Positions 1 through 7,141 of a DNA stretch of 64,000 nt are shown here, piece by piece. A program made the translations under genes and the position numbers. Position 1 is the first letter of the stretch. Each line of letters starts with the position of its first letter. The notes below the pieces were generated by a model, which was not told the DNA's origin, did not search any database, and saw nothing but the letters and a program-made list of their open reading frames with translations. The DNA is taken from positions 1-64,000 of the forward strand of contig CADAAR010000006.1 of the NCBI GenBank assembly GCA_902785945.1, read 5' to 3'. The DNA comes from an uncultured Prevotellaceae bacterium. GTDB taxonomy: Bacteria > Bacteroidota > Bacteroidia > Bacteroidales > Bacteroidaceae.

Positions 1-333
1 TCGGTCGCAGAGCTCCCTGCTCACAGAGGGGACAGTCCCTGTGTGTCACCTGACATTCCCATCGTTATTACGAGCGGATTCAGGAGTGAGGAGGTGAATA
101 GGATGTGTGGGGGAGCGAGGGGGAGCAATCATCTCACGGGTTGCGCGGTGGATATCCGTTGTTATGGTCCTGAGCACATGATCAGGATGGCGGGGATTCT
201 GCTGGATATCGCTGATGGCACGAAACGCGACTTTGATGAGCTCATCCAAGAGAAGCGCGGCACCACCTACTGGATTCACTTCGCCGTGCGGCCGAAAGAC
301 AACCGTCGGAAGATTCTGTTCGACTGCCGATAA
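1..333 (+). CDS. M15-type peptidase domain protein, 5'-partial
   Basis: The frame is open from the first base of the window to a TAA at 331-333, so the N-terminus is missing or the gene is truncated. The protein has the M15 peptidase zinc-site pattern SNHLTGCAVDI (His and Asp ligands) and the late WIHFAVR histidine. It also has the ITSGFRS stretch that precedes the site in phage-type M15_3 enzymes. The family cleaves peptidoglycan peptides, and Bacteroidales carry such genes as endolysin-like singletons. A GTG at 43 could act as a start, but it lies just after a small palindrome at 28-39 and would drop part of the domain. I read this as the C-terminal part of a murein peptidase; whether it is intact upstream cannot be judged here. 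Confidence 0.7.
   Translation, partial: SVAELPAHRGDSPCVSPDIPIVITSGFRSEEVNRMCGGARGSNHLTGCAVDIRCYGPEHMIRMAGILLDIADGTKRDFDELIQEKRGTTYWIHFAVRPKDNRRKILFDCR
28..39. repeat. REP-like small palindrome
   Basis: GGGGACAGTCCC is a short hairpin inside a longer imperfect inverted repeat (20-44). It resembles the GGGGACAGGTCCC hairpin at 33481. Here it lies inside the open frame of the M15 gene. Calling it REP-like is inference from two copies only. Confidence 0.3.
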
Positions 334-340
334 GTGTTTA

Positions 341-378
341 AATAACCCTGCCTTATTGCGCGATAAGGCGGGGTTATT
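341..378 (+). terminator. Strong hairpin after the M15 gene
   Basis: AATAACCCTGCCTTAT (341-356) pairs with 363-378 over 16 bp with a single T-G wobble, leaving a TGCGCG loop. It starts 8 nt after the stop codon. There is no long U-tract, but the stem itself ends in TTATT. A terminator or mRNA-end hairpin is the likely role. Confidence 0.6.
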
Positions 379-420
379 GCCGAAAGGGAGTCAGTGTGGC
401 AACGTTTTTCGTTCAAAAGC

Positions 421-451
421 TTGGAAGTTACAACTTTTTATCGTATCTTTG
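421..451 (+). promoter_or_regulatory. Bacteroidetes promoter for the endonuclease gene
   Basis: TTGG at 421-424 and TATCTTTG at 444-451 are spaced as expected for -33 and -7 boxes. Transcription would start near 458, about 20 nt before the ATG. Confidence 0.7.
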
Positions 452-479
452 CACTCATATATTAATATACTGTAAACTT

Positions 480-1514
480 ATGAAGAAACTGTTGATGATT
501 GCGATGATGCTGGGGGGAGCGGTTGGCTGCTGGGCGCAGGGGCCGAACGACTCTGGCGAGTATTATAAGGCCGCTGACGGCAAGAAAGGTGCAGCGCTGA
601 AGACGGCACTCTGCGGGATTATCTACAACCGCGACGAAGAGGGTGCCGACCTGAATGCGGCCTATAAGGCGCTGTGGACGCACTTCCAGACGACCGATGT
701 GCGCGACGACGGCTCGGTGTGGGATATGTATTCGAACAAGCGCGCGATGACCTTCGGCACCGATCAGGCTGGCAACTATAAACAGGAGGGCGATGTGTAT
801 AACCGTGAGCACTCATTCCCCAACAGTTGGTTTGGCGGTAAGGTGATGCCGATGTATACCGACCTGAACCATCTGTATCCTACGGACGGCTGGGTGAACA
901 ACAAACGCGCCAACTATCCCTTCGGTGAGACAAGCAATCCTACTTATAAGTCGGCCAATGACTTCAGTAAGTTAGGCCCTTGTAGCTATCCCGGCTACAC
1001 GGGTACAGTGTTCGAGCCCAACGACGAATACAAGGGCGACTTCGCACGTACCTATTTTTATATGGTGACCTGCTATGAGGAGAAGATTGCCGACTGGTAT
1101 CAGAATTATCCGGAGTCGCAGCCCACACTCGACGGCAATGCCTATCCGGGACTGAGCGCCTGGCAGCTGGAGATGCTGATGAAGTGGGCGGAGAACGACC
1201 CCGTGAGTGAGAAGGAGACAAACCGCAACAACGCCGTTTTCAACATACAGAAAAACCGCAATCCCTTTATCGACTACCCCGGACTGGAGGCTTATATCTG
1301 GGGCGACAAGAAGGATGTGGCGTTCAGTTATTCGGACTACGCGACAGAAATTAAGGGCATTATTGAACGAAATAGCGAGGCCGACGATGTTCAGCCAGAA
1401 GCTATCTATTCGCCCGACGGTAAACGTTTAATGAAACCGCATAATGGGCTGAATATCATGCGGTTGAAGAACGGAAAGCGAGTGAAGACGGTGAAGGGGG
1501 TTGCAAACTTTTGA
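480..1514 (+). CDS. Secreted endonuclease I family nuclease
   Basis: A protein of 344 residues starting at the ATG at 480; an upstream in-frame start at 396 would precede the promoter. Residues 1-20 (MKKLLMIAMMLGGAVGCWAQ) are a signal peptide. The endonuclease I (PF04231-type) core is clear: YNREHSFPNSWF at about 107-118, then DLNHLYPTDG and NNKRANYPFG. These surround the catalytic His and the metal ligand Asn of this beta-beta-alpha-metal family. The C-terminal 30 residues (IYSPDGKRLMKPHNGLNIMR and on) match the short C-terminal module frequent in Bacteroidetes exported proteins. The enzyme probably degrades extracellular DNA or RNA for nutrition. It forms a single-gene unit. Confidence 0.9.
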   Translation: MKKLLMIAMMLGGAVGCWAQGPNDSGEYYKAADGKKGAALKTALCGIIYNRDEEGADLNAAYKALWTHFQTTDVRDDGSVWDMYSNKRAMTFGTDQAGNYKQEGDVYNREHSFPNSWFGGKVMPMYTDLNHLYPTDGWVNNKRANYPFGETSNPTYKSANDFSKLGPCSYPGYTGTVFEPNDEYKGDFARTYFYMVTCYEEKIADWYQNYPESQPTLDGNAYPGLSAWQLEMLMKWAENDPVSEKETNRNNAVFNIQKNRNPFIDYPGLEAYIWGDKKDVAFSYSDYATEIKGIIERNSEADDVQPEAIYSPDGKRLMKPHNGLNIMRLKNGKRVKTVKGVANF

Positions 1515-1576
1515 GAACTGACAACCGTGCTGCAAACTATTGCAAACGGCGCTGCAAACTATTGCGAACGAAAATG

Positions 1577-1608
1577 TTTGGAAGTATCGTTTATAAGTCG
1601 TAACTTTG
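1577..1608 (+). promoter_or_regulatory. Promoter placed directly at the start codon
   Basis: TTTG at 1577-1580 and TAACTTTG at 1601-1608 form a good pair with 20 bp between. The -7 box ends only 4 nt before the ATG at 1613, so the transcript would have almost no leader, or the real start would be the ATG at 1625 or 1628. Confidence 0.65.
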
Positions 1609-1612
1609 TGCC

Positions 1613-2296
1613 ATGATTCAGACAATGATGACATCCGGCCTCGGCCTTACAGAACGTGAGTGGTTCCTATTAATAATAGGTATGGTGGTCTACGCAGTGC
1701 TCTTTGTGGTGACTGTACAGAACAGCCGTAGGAAGATGATGGCCATGCACGAGAAGATCCGTACGCTGCAGGAGGCGCAGCAGGCCCAGAGCTCGCAGAG
1801 CATCGCCGAGAACGAGGCGAAGATTGTGGAGCTGGAGACGCTGCTGAAGAAGCTGGGCGACGAGAACTCACTGCTCAGACTGGAACTCGAGGAGAAAAAA
1901 GCCACCCTGGATTATAATAATAAGGTGGCGCGCCTGGAGAACGAGAAGCGCGAGCATGCCGAGACGATGATTTTCTCATCGGACGTGTACCAGCGGATTC
2001 AGAGCTGTCTGAACGGCGGAAGGAGTCTGACGCATCAGGACTGGACGGAGCTGACCGAACTGGTGAACGGCATCTACACAGGGTTCACCGAGAAGCTCTA
2101 CAGCCTCTACCGCATGTCGGAACAAGACTACCACGTGAGTCTGCTGATAAAGGTGAGGATCCAGCCGAAGGACATTGCGCTGCTGACGGCGCACTCGAAG
2201 GAGAGCGTGGCCACCACCCGTAGCCGACTCTATTCGAAGGTGTTCGGTACGAAAGGCTCCTCGAAGGATTGGGACGACTTTATTTTATCACTCTAA
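1613..2296 (+). CDS. Membrane-anchored coiled-coil protein with C-terminal HTH
   Basis: A 227-residue protein. One transmembrane helix lies at about 15-35 (WFLLIIGMVVYAVLFVV). It is followed by a long charged coiled coil (about 40-125, rich in E, K, Q). The C-terminal helical domain has the pattern YHVSLLIKVRIQPKDIALL then SKESVATTRSRLYSKVFG. That resembles the LuxR-like HTH end seen in Bacteroidetes TPR and two-component-type regulators, here without a TPR or sensor domain. It could be a membrane-tethered DNA-binding protein; this is inference. Starts at 1625 and 1628 are possible because the promoter -7 box ends at 1608. The nfeD gene follows 11 nt after its stop, so all three genes to 3749 may be one operon. 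Confidence 0.7.
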   Translation: MIQTMMTSGLGLTEREWFLLIIGMVVYAVLFVVTVQNSRRKMMAMHEKIRTLQEAQQAQSSQSIAENEAKIVELETLLKKLGDENSLLRLELEEKKATLDYNNKVARLENEKREHAETMIFSSDVYQRIQSCLNGGRSLTHQDWTELTELVNGIYTGFTEKLYSLYRMSEQDYHVSLLIKVRIQPKDIALLTAHSKESVATTRSRLYSKVFGTKGSSKDWDDFILSL

Positions 2297-2307
2297 ACGA
2301 TACGATT

Positions 2308-2757
2308 ATGATTGAGTATTTAGCACAACACATGTGGCAGGTGTGGGCCGTAGTGGCCGTGATCTGCTTGATTCTGGAGCTGACGGCAGGCGATTTCTTC
2401 ATCATCTGCTTCTCGATCGGCTCGGTGTTCGCCGCCATCACGGCAGCCGTGGGCGGTGGTATCTACTGGCAGCTGCTGATGTTTGCCGTGTTCTCGGTTC
2501 TGGCACTCGTCTATGTACGCCCCTTTGCCAAACGCTATCTGCACAAGGGTGAAGACCCCCGTGTGAGTAATGCCGACGCCTTGATGGACCGTCAGGGCAG
2601 GGTGGTAGAAACGGTGAAGGCCGACGGGTTCGGTCGCGTACAAATAGACGGTGACATCTGGAAGGCTGTGACCAACGAGCCGCAGGATATCCCCGAAGGC
2701 AAGAACGTGCGCGTCGTAGGCCGCGAAAGCACGATTATCACTGTTGTAAGTGAATAG
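2308..2757 (+). CDS. NfeD-like membrane protein
   Basis: A 149-residue protein starting at the ATG at 2308 (MIEYLAQHMW); an in-frame start at 2269 would overlap the previous gene and add non-conserved residues. Three hydrophobic segments at about 8-75 (VWAVVAVICLILELTAGDF and on) are followed by a soluble OB-fold-type domain with the ALMDRQGRVVE and GRVQIDGDIWKA patterns. This is the short NfeD class that partners SPFH/stomatin proteins in membrane microdomains. The next gene is a stomatin, the classic pairing. Its last codons and stop (GTAAGTGAATAG) fall in the 7-bp repeat that fills the following gap. Confidence 0.85.
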   Translation: MIEYLAQHMWQVWAVVAVICLILELTAGDFFIICFSIGSVFAAITAAVGGGIYWQLLMFAVFSVLALVYVRPFAKRYLHKGEDPRVSNADALMDRQGRVVETVKADGFGRVQIDGDIWKAVTNEPQDIPEGKNVRVVGRESTIITVVSE

Positions 2758-2772
2758 TTAATAGTGAATAGT
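2749..2772 (+). repeat. TAGTGAA-type heptamer repeat (nfeD/stomatin gap)
   Basis: About three 7-bp units (AGTGAAT, AGTTAAT, AGTGAAT) run through the nfeD stop codon. This is the first of nine intergenic copies of the family in the window. Confidence 0.75.
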
Positions 2773-2795
2773 ATTAATCAATCAATTATAAAATT

Positions 2796-3749
2796 ATGGA
2801 TATTATGACTTATGTACTGATTGCCATCATCGTTCTGGTGATTATGTTTGCCAAGATGGCCCTTGTGATTATCCCTCAGTCGGAAACGAAGATCGTGGAG
2901 CGCCTCGGACGCTACTATGCTACGCTGAAACCCGGTATCAACATCATCATCCCGTTTATCGACCGCGCAAAGTCGATCGTGGTGCTGAATCACGGCCGTT
3001 ACCAGTATTCTACAACGATTGATCTGCGTGAACAGGTGTACGACTTTCCCAAGCAGAATGTGATTACCAAGGATAACGTGCAGACAGAGATCAACGCCCT
3101 GCTGTACTTCCAGATTGTGGATCCTTTCAAGGCAACCTACGAGATTAACAACCTGCCCAACGCTATCGAGAAGCTGACGCAGACCACACTGCGTAACATT
3201 ATCGGTGAGCTGGAGCTCGATGAGACGCTGACCTCGCGTGACACCATCAACAAGAAGCTGAGCGCTGTGCTCGACGATGCCACCGACAAGTGGGGTGTGA
3301 AGGTGAACCGTGTGGAGCTGCAGGACATTACGCCTCCCGACTCAGTGCTGACCGCTATGGAGAAGCAGATGCAGGCCGAGCGTAACAAGCGTGCACAGAT
3401 TCTGACCTCAGAGGGACAGAAGGCTGCTGAGATCCTGGCTTCGGAAGGTGAGCGTACGGCTATCGTGAACAAGGCGCAGGCTGCCAAGGACCAGGCAATC
3501 CTCGAGGCAGAAGGTGAGGCCCAGGCACGTATCCGCAAGGCAGAGGCTGAGGCCAAGGCCATCGAACTGATCAGCGAGGCTGTGGGTAAGTCGACCAATC
3601 CCGCCAACTACCTGCTGGCACAGAAGTATATCCAGATGATGCAGGAGCTGGCCGAGGGCGACAAGACCAAGACCGTTTACCTGCCTTATGAGGCTACGAA
3701 CCTGCTCGGCTCGATTGGCGGCATAAAGGACTTGTTTAAGTCAGAATAA
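2796..3749 (+). CDS. SPFH/Band 7 (stomatin/paraslipin) family protein
   Basis: A 317-residue protein. An N-terminal membrane segment (about 4-24) leads into a Band 7 domain with VIIPQSETKIVERLGRYYAT, the ITKDNVQTEINALLYFQIVD core and TLRNIIGELELDETLTSRD. These are hallmarks of the QmcA/paraslipin group. A helical region rich in A, E and K (about 185-265) would drive oligomerisation. The protein probably scaffolds membrane domains together with NfeD encoded just upstream. The spacing (38 bp, mostly repeat) and shared strand suggest one operon with 1613 and 2308. Confidence 0.92.
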   Translation: MDIMTYVLIAIIVLVIMFAKMALVIIPQSETKIVERLGRYYATLKPGINIIIPFIDRAKSIVVLNHGRYQYSTTIDLREQVYDFPKQNVITKDNVQTEINALLYFQIVDPFKATYEINNLPNAIEKLTQTTLRNIIGELELDETLTSRDTINKKLSAVLDDATDKWGVKVNRVELQDITPPDSVLTAMEKQMQAERNKRAQILTSEGQKAAEILASEGERTAIVNKAQAAKDQAILEAEGEAQARIRKAEAEAKAIELISEAVGKSTNPANYLLAQKYIQMMQELAEGDKTKTVYLPYEATNLLGSIGGIKDLFKSE

Positions 3750-3801
3750 TACTTTTTTGAAAAAATAGGGGCAGAATGACGCGTTTCTGAATAAAATTGT
3801 G

Positions 3802-3809
3802 TAAATTTG
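3802..3809 (+). promoter_or_regulatory. dapA -7 box
   Basis: TAAATTTG followed by CACCC, 48 nt before the dapA ATG. The -33 box is weak (GTTTC near 3783). Confidence 0.5.
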
Positions 3810-3856
3810 CACCCGATTTCGGCACTTTGCCGCATCGCAAAGCAAATTCATACTCT

Positions 3857-4744
3857 ATGGTACACAATATATTCAAGGGACTGGGCATCGCCCTTATTAC
3901 CCCATTCAAGGAAGACGGCTCCGTTGACTACGAGGCTCTGATACGTCTGGTGGACTATCAGCTCAGCAACGGTGCCGACTTCTTTTGTATCCTCGCAACG
4001 ACCGGAGAAACACCAGTGCTCACCGCTGCCGAGAAGCAGAAGATTAAGGACACCATCGTGGACTACGTGCAGGGACGCGTGCCCATTCTGATGGGCTGTG
4101 GCGGTAATAACACCGCTGCCATCGTGGAGGAGTTGAAGAATGGCGACTTCAGGGGCATCGACGGTATACTGAGCGTGTGTCCCTATTACAACAAACCCTC
4201 GCAGGAAGGTCTGTATCAGCATTTCAAGACAATCGCTGCGGCTACGAAGCTGCCTGTGGTGCTGTATAATGTGCCCGGTAGAACAGGTGTGAACCTGCAG
4301 GCTGCCACCACCGTAAGGCTGGCACGCGACTGTCAGAACATCGTGGCCATCAAGGAGGCCAGCGGTAATCTGGAGCAGGTGGATGAGATCATCAAGAACA
4401 AGCCCGCCGACTTCGACGTGATTTCCGGCGACGACTCGCTGACGTTCCCGATGGTGAGCTGCGGTGCAGTGGGTGTGATCAGTGTGATTGGCAACGCCCT
4501 GCCTAAGGAATTCTCGAAGATGATTCGTCTGCAGATGCGCGGCGAGTATGATCCTGCGCGGAAGATTCATCATCGCTTTACTGATTTGTTCTCGCTGTTG
4601 TTCGTCGATGGCAACCCCGCCGGTGTGAAGGCCATGCTCTCGGAGATGGGCTTCATCGAGAATGTGCTGCGCTTGCCGCTGGTGCCCATGCGCATTAAGA
4701 ATATGCAGCGTATGTCGGAAATCTTGAAGGAACTCAAGATTTAG
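3857..4744 (+). CDS. dapA: 4-hydroxy-tetrahydrodipicolinate synthase
   Basis: A 295-residue protein, normal for the family, starting at the ATG at 3857 (MVHNIFKGLGIALITPF). It condenses pyruvate with aspartate semialdehyde, the first committed step to lysine and meso-diaminopimelate. Visible active-site features are the TTGETP loop (48-53), Tyr137 in LYNVPGRTG and the Schiff-base Lys166 in AIKEASGN. An in-frame upstream extension to 3797 overlaps the promoter and is unlikely. The stop codon TAG at 4742-4744 opens directly into a heptamer repeat that carries the start codon of the next gene. Confidence 0.96.
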   Translation: MVHNIFKGLGIALITPFKEDGSVDYEALIRLVDYQLSNGADFFCILATTGETPVLTAAEKQKIKDTIVDYVQGRVPILMGCGGNNTAAIVEELKNGDFRGIDGILSVCPYYNKPSQEGLYQHFKTIAAATKLPVVLYNVPGRTGVNLQAATTVRLARDCQNIVAIKEASGNLEQVDEIIKNKPADFDVISGDDSLTFPMVSCGAVGVISVIGNALPKEFSKMIRLQMRGEYDPARKIHHRFTDLFSLLFVDGNPAGVKAMLSEMGFIENVLRLPLVPMRIKNMQRMSEILKELKI

Positions 4745-4773
4745 TGAATAGTGAATAACGAATAGTGAATAGT
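4743..4773 (+). repeat. TAGTGAA-type heptamer repeat (dapA/AraC gap)
   Basis: Four 7-bp units (AGTGAAT, AGTGAAT, AACGAAT, AGTGAAT) fill the gap from the dapA stop to the GTG at 4772, which is itself part of the repeat. Confidence 0.85.
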
Positions 4774-5656
4774 GGTAGAGTCGAAGGTCATACATGAAAT
4801 CACCCAGCTGACGGGTAAAGATGTGCTCTATATAGCGGAACGACGCAAGAAGGAGTTTACTTACCCCATACATAACCACCAGGTGTTTGAGCTGAATTTT
4901 GTGGAGCATGCCCCCGGCGTGCGCCGCATTGTGGGTGACTCGAACGAGGTGATAGGCGACTACGACCTGGTGCTCATCACGGGTCCCGATCTGGAACATG
5001 TGTGGGAACAGAACACTTGTGTGAGTGAGGATATCCACGAGATAACGGTACACTTCGATATCGACTTCTCTGAAGACACAATCTTCGGACGCAACCCCTT
5101 CCGTTCGATGCAGAAAATGATGAACGAGGCCCAGAAGGGCCTCAGTTTCCCGATGGATGCCATCATGAAGGTGTATCCGATGCTCTGTAAACTGAGCTCC
5201 ATCAAGGATGGCTTCTATGCGTGTATGCAGTTTCTGACCATTCTCTATGAGCTCTCGCTCTGTCCCGGAGCAAGACCATTGGCCACGAGCAGCTTTGCGA
5301 AGGTAGAGGTGGCGAGCGACAGCCGACGCGTGCTGAAGGTGAAGAACTATATCAATCAGAACTATATGAACGAGATCCGTCTGAACGATATGGCGGACAT
5401 CGCAGGCATGAGTCCCAGCGCATTCAGTCGTTTCTTTAAACTGCATACGGGTAGGAATCTGACGGATTATATCATCGACATGCGACTGGGTTATGCGAGC
5501 CGCATGCTGGTTGACAGCACACACTCGATTGCAGAGATCGGTTATAGCTGCGGCTTCAATAATCTGAGTAATTTCAACCGCATTTTCCGCAAAAAGAAGG
5601 GTTGCAGCCCTTCGGAATTCAGGGAAAACTACCATAAAACACGCATAATCGTGTAA
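4772..5656 (+). CDS. AraC family transcriptional regulator
   Basis: A 294-residue protein. The N-terminal half is a cupin-type sensor with the YPIHNHQVFELNFVEHAPG pattern (about 30-50). The C-terminal 100 residues are a double HTH: RLNDMADIAGMSPSAFSRFF, then HSIAEIGYSCGFNNLSNFNR and the closing FRKKKGCSPSEFR. The only early start is a GTG at 4772 inside the heptamer repeat; no ATG fits better without cutting the sensor domain. It lies after dapA and before tRNA-Arg, neither of which suggests a target. Sugar-utilisation control is common in the family, but the effector here is unknown. Confidence 0.9.
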   Translation: MVESKVIHEITQLTGKDVLYIAERRKKEFTYPIHNHQVFELNFVEHAPGVRRIVGDSNEVIGDYDLVLITGPDLEHVWEQNTCVSEDIHEITVHFDIDFSEDTIFGRNPFRSMQKMMNEAQKGLSFPMDAIMKVYPMLCKLSSIKDGFYACMQFLTILYELSLCPGARPLATSSFAKVEVASDSRRVLKVKNYINQNYMNEIRLNDMADIAGMSPSAFSRFFKLHTGRNLTDYIIDMRLGYASRMLVDSTHSIAEIGYSCGFNNLSNFNRIFRKKKGCSPSEFRENYHKTRIIV

Positions 5657-5691
5657 AAATTGAAGGTTTTTCGAAAAAAGTGCCAAAAACA

Positions 5692-5723
5692 TTTGGTCAG
5701 TTCGAAAAAAGTGCGTACCTTTG
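5692..5723 (+). promoter_or_regulatory. Promoter for tRNA-Arg(ACG) and probably the TPR gene
   Basis: TTTGG at 5692-5696 and TACCTTTG at 5716-5723 with 19 bp between, then CACCC. This is one of the clearest promoters in the window. Confidence 0.85.
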
Positions 5724-5746
5724 CACCCGCAAAACAAAAACGGATT

Positions 5747-5820
5747 GGTTCCGTAGCTCAACTGAATAGAGCATCTGACTACGGATCAGAAGGTTGTGGG
5801 TTTGAATCCCGCCGGAATCA
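5747..5820 (+). tRNA. tRNA-Arg (anticodon ACG)
   Basis: A 74-nt cloverleaf. The acceptor GGTTCCG pairs with CGGAATC. The anticodon stem TCTGA/TCAGA encloses loop CTACGGA (anticodon ACG). The T arm is GTGGG-TTTGAAT-CCCGC and the discriminator base is A. No CCA is encoded. A-to-I editing would let it read CGU, CGC and CGA. Confidence 0.95.
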
Positions 5821-5828
5821 CAAGGAAG

Positions 5829-5857
5829 AGAGAAAGTCGAATGGCTTTCTCTTTTTT
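5829..5857 (+). terminator. Rho-independent terminator after tRNA-Arg
   Basis: AGAGAAAG (5829-5836) pairs with CTTTCTCT (5845-5852), followed by a T-run to 5857. The TPR gene ATG is only 14 nt further on. Confidence 0.8.
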
Positions 5858-5871
5858 AATAGGAAAGGAAG

Positions 5872-7053
5872 ATGAGTTTCAGGAGAATAACGATATTCTT
5901 GGCCCTTATGGCAACGCTGACTGTTGGTGCCCAGCGCAAGCAGATTGGTGAGGCGCGTACCTACCTAAAGAGTGGCAAGAATTTTGATAAAGCCGAGAAA
6001 CTTATGACCGACTTGCTGAAAGACTCAGCCAACCGCGAGAACAAGCGTATCTATGAGGTCTGGTTGCAGAGCGTGCAGAAGCAATACGACCAGGCCAACG
6101 AGAAATTCTACCTGAAGCAGAAACAGGATACGGCGCAGTTCTTCTCGATAGTCAGAAAGCTGTTTACGATTGCCTTCCGTCTGGATTCGCTCGACGCGCG
6201 TCCTGACAAGAAAGGTAAGGTGGACCCCTCGTTGCGTAAGGATGTGGCGCGCGATATGATGGGCTATCGTAACAACCTTTTCAACGGCGGTGCTTTCTTT
6301 GTGAGGAAGGGTGACTTCAAGAAGGCTTTCGACTATTTTGAGACCTATATCGACTGTCGTCGGCAGCCGTTGTTTACAGGCTATGACTTCTCGGAGGAAC
6401 GTATGGCGGAGGCGGCCTACTGGGCCACGTATAGCGGCTATCGTATGCAGGAGCCGATTATGGCGCTGCGTTATCGCGATTTGGCCATGAACGATACGGC
6501 CAAGCGCGCGTGGACCTTGCAGTATGTGGCGGAATCGTGGAAGACGCTGAAGGATGACTCGATGTATGTAGCCACCTTGTGGCAGGGGTTCAACGCGTTT
6601 CCAAAGTCGACCTATTTTTTCCCCCGACTGATGGACAGCTATCAGAACCAGCCGGAGGAGGCACTGAAGGTGGCCGATCAGGCGCTGGAGGCCGACTCGA
6701 CGAGCAGTCTGTTTCTCTTTGCAAAGTCGGTGGCGCTGCTTAAGCTGGAGAAGTTTGCAGAGAGTCTGGATTATTCGAATCGGGTAATCAAACGTTATCC
6801 CGATATGGCGGAAGCCTATTATAATGCGGGAACGGCGTATGTGAACATTGCGCTGAGAATGGACCCCCAACGCCATAAGAAACAGATAAAGAAGATGTAC
6901 CAGAACGCGATGCCCTATATGGAGAAATACAGGGCGCTGATGCCCGACGCTGCGCAGAAATGGGGACCCGCACTCTATCGTATCTATTTCAATCTGAACA
7001 TGGGGAAACAGTTTGATGAGATAGATAAAATCTTAAAGAAACAAAAAAGTTAG
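5872..7053 (+). CDS. Exported TPR-repeat protein
   Basis: A 393-residue protein. Residues 1-20 (MSFRRITIFLALMATLTVGA) are a signal peptide. The rest is helical and TPR-like: KQIGEARTYLKSGKNFDKAE near the start, DFKKAFDYFETYIDC mid-way, and ALKVADQALEADSTSSLFLF, ESLDYSNRVIKRYPDMAEAYYNAG near the end. It is probably a periplasmic or outer-membrane-associated scaffold; no catalytic motif is visible. No promoter of its own is visible after the tRNA-Arg terminator 14 nt upstream, so its expression may rely on read-through. Its partner is unknown. Confidence 0.85.
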   Translation: MSFRRITIFLALMATLTVGAQRKQIGEARTYLKSGKNFDKAEKLMTDLLKDSANRENKRIYEVWLQSVQKQYDQANEKFYLKQKQDTAQFFSIVRKLFTIAFRLDSLDARPDKKGKVDPSLRKDVARDMMGYRNNLFNGGAFFVRKGDFKKAFDYFETYIDCRRQPLFTGYDFSEERMAEAAYWATYSGYRMQEPIMALRYRDLAMNDTAKRAWTLQYVAESWKTLKDDSMYVATLWQGFNAFPKSTYFFPRLMDSYQNQPEEALKVADQALEADSTSSLFLFAKSVALLKLEKFAESLDYSNRVIKRYPDMAEAYYNAGTAYVNIALRMDPQRHKKQIKKMYQNAMPYMEKYRALMPDAAQKWGPALYRIYFNLNMGKQFDEIDKILKKQKS

Positions 7054-7085
7054 CGCTTTATTGAACATCTTTGCGAAATTCTTCG

Positions 7086-7093
7086 TAATTTTG
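7086..7093 (+). promoter_or_regulatory. -7 box for the phosphohexomutase gene
   Basis: TAATTTTG, 48 nt before the ATG at 7142. No good -33 box at the usual distance. Confidence 0.5.
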
Positions 7094-7141
7094 TGATTTG
7101 GAATTATATAGTATAATCTAAAACAAATAAAACGAAGAATT

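Noticed and set aside
1-333. Prophage end
   Set aside because: A single M15 domain is the only phage-like feature; no structural or integration genes are visible, and such singletons are common in Bacteroidales chromosomes.
3848-5761. 637-codon minus-strand open frame
   Set aside because: It lies antisense to dapA and the AraC gene, is His-rich as antisense frames of these genes tend to be, and has no promoter or recognisable domain.
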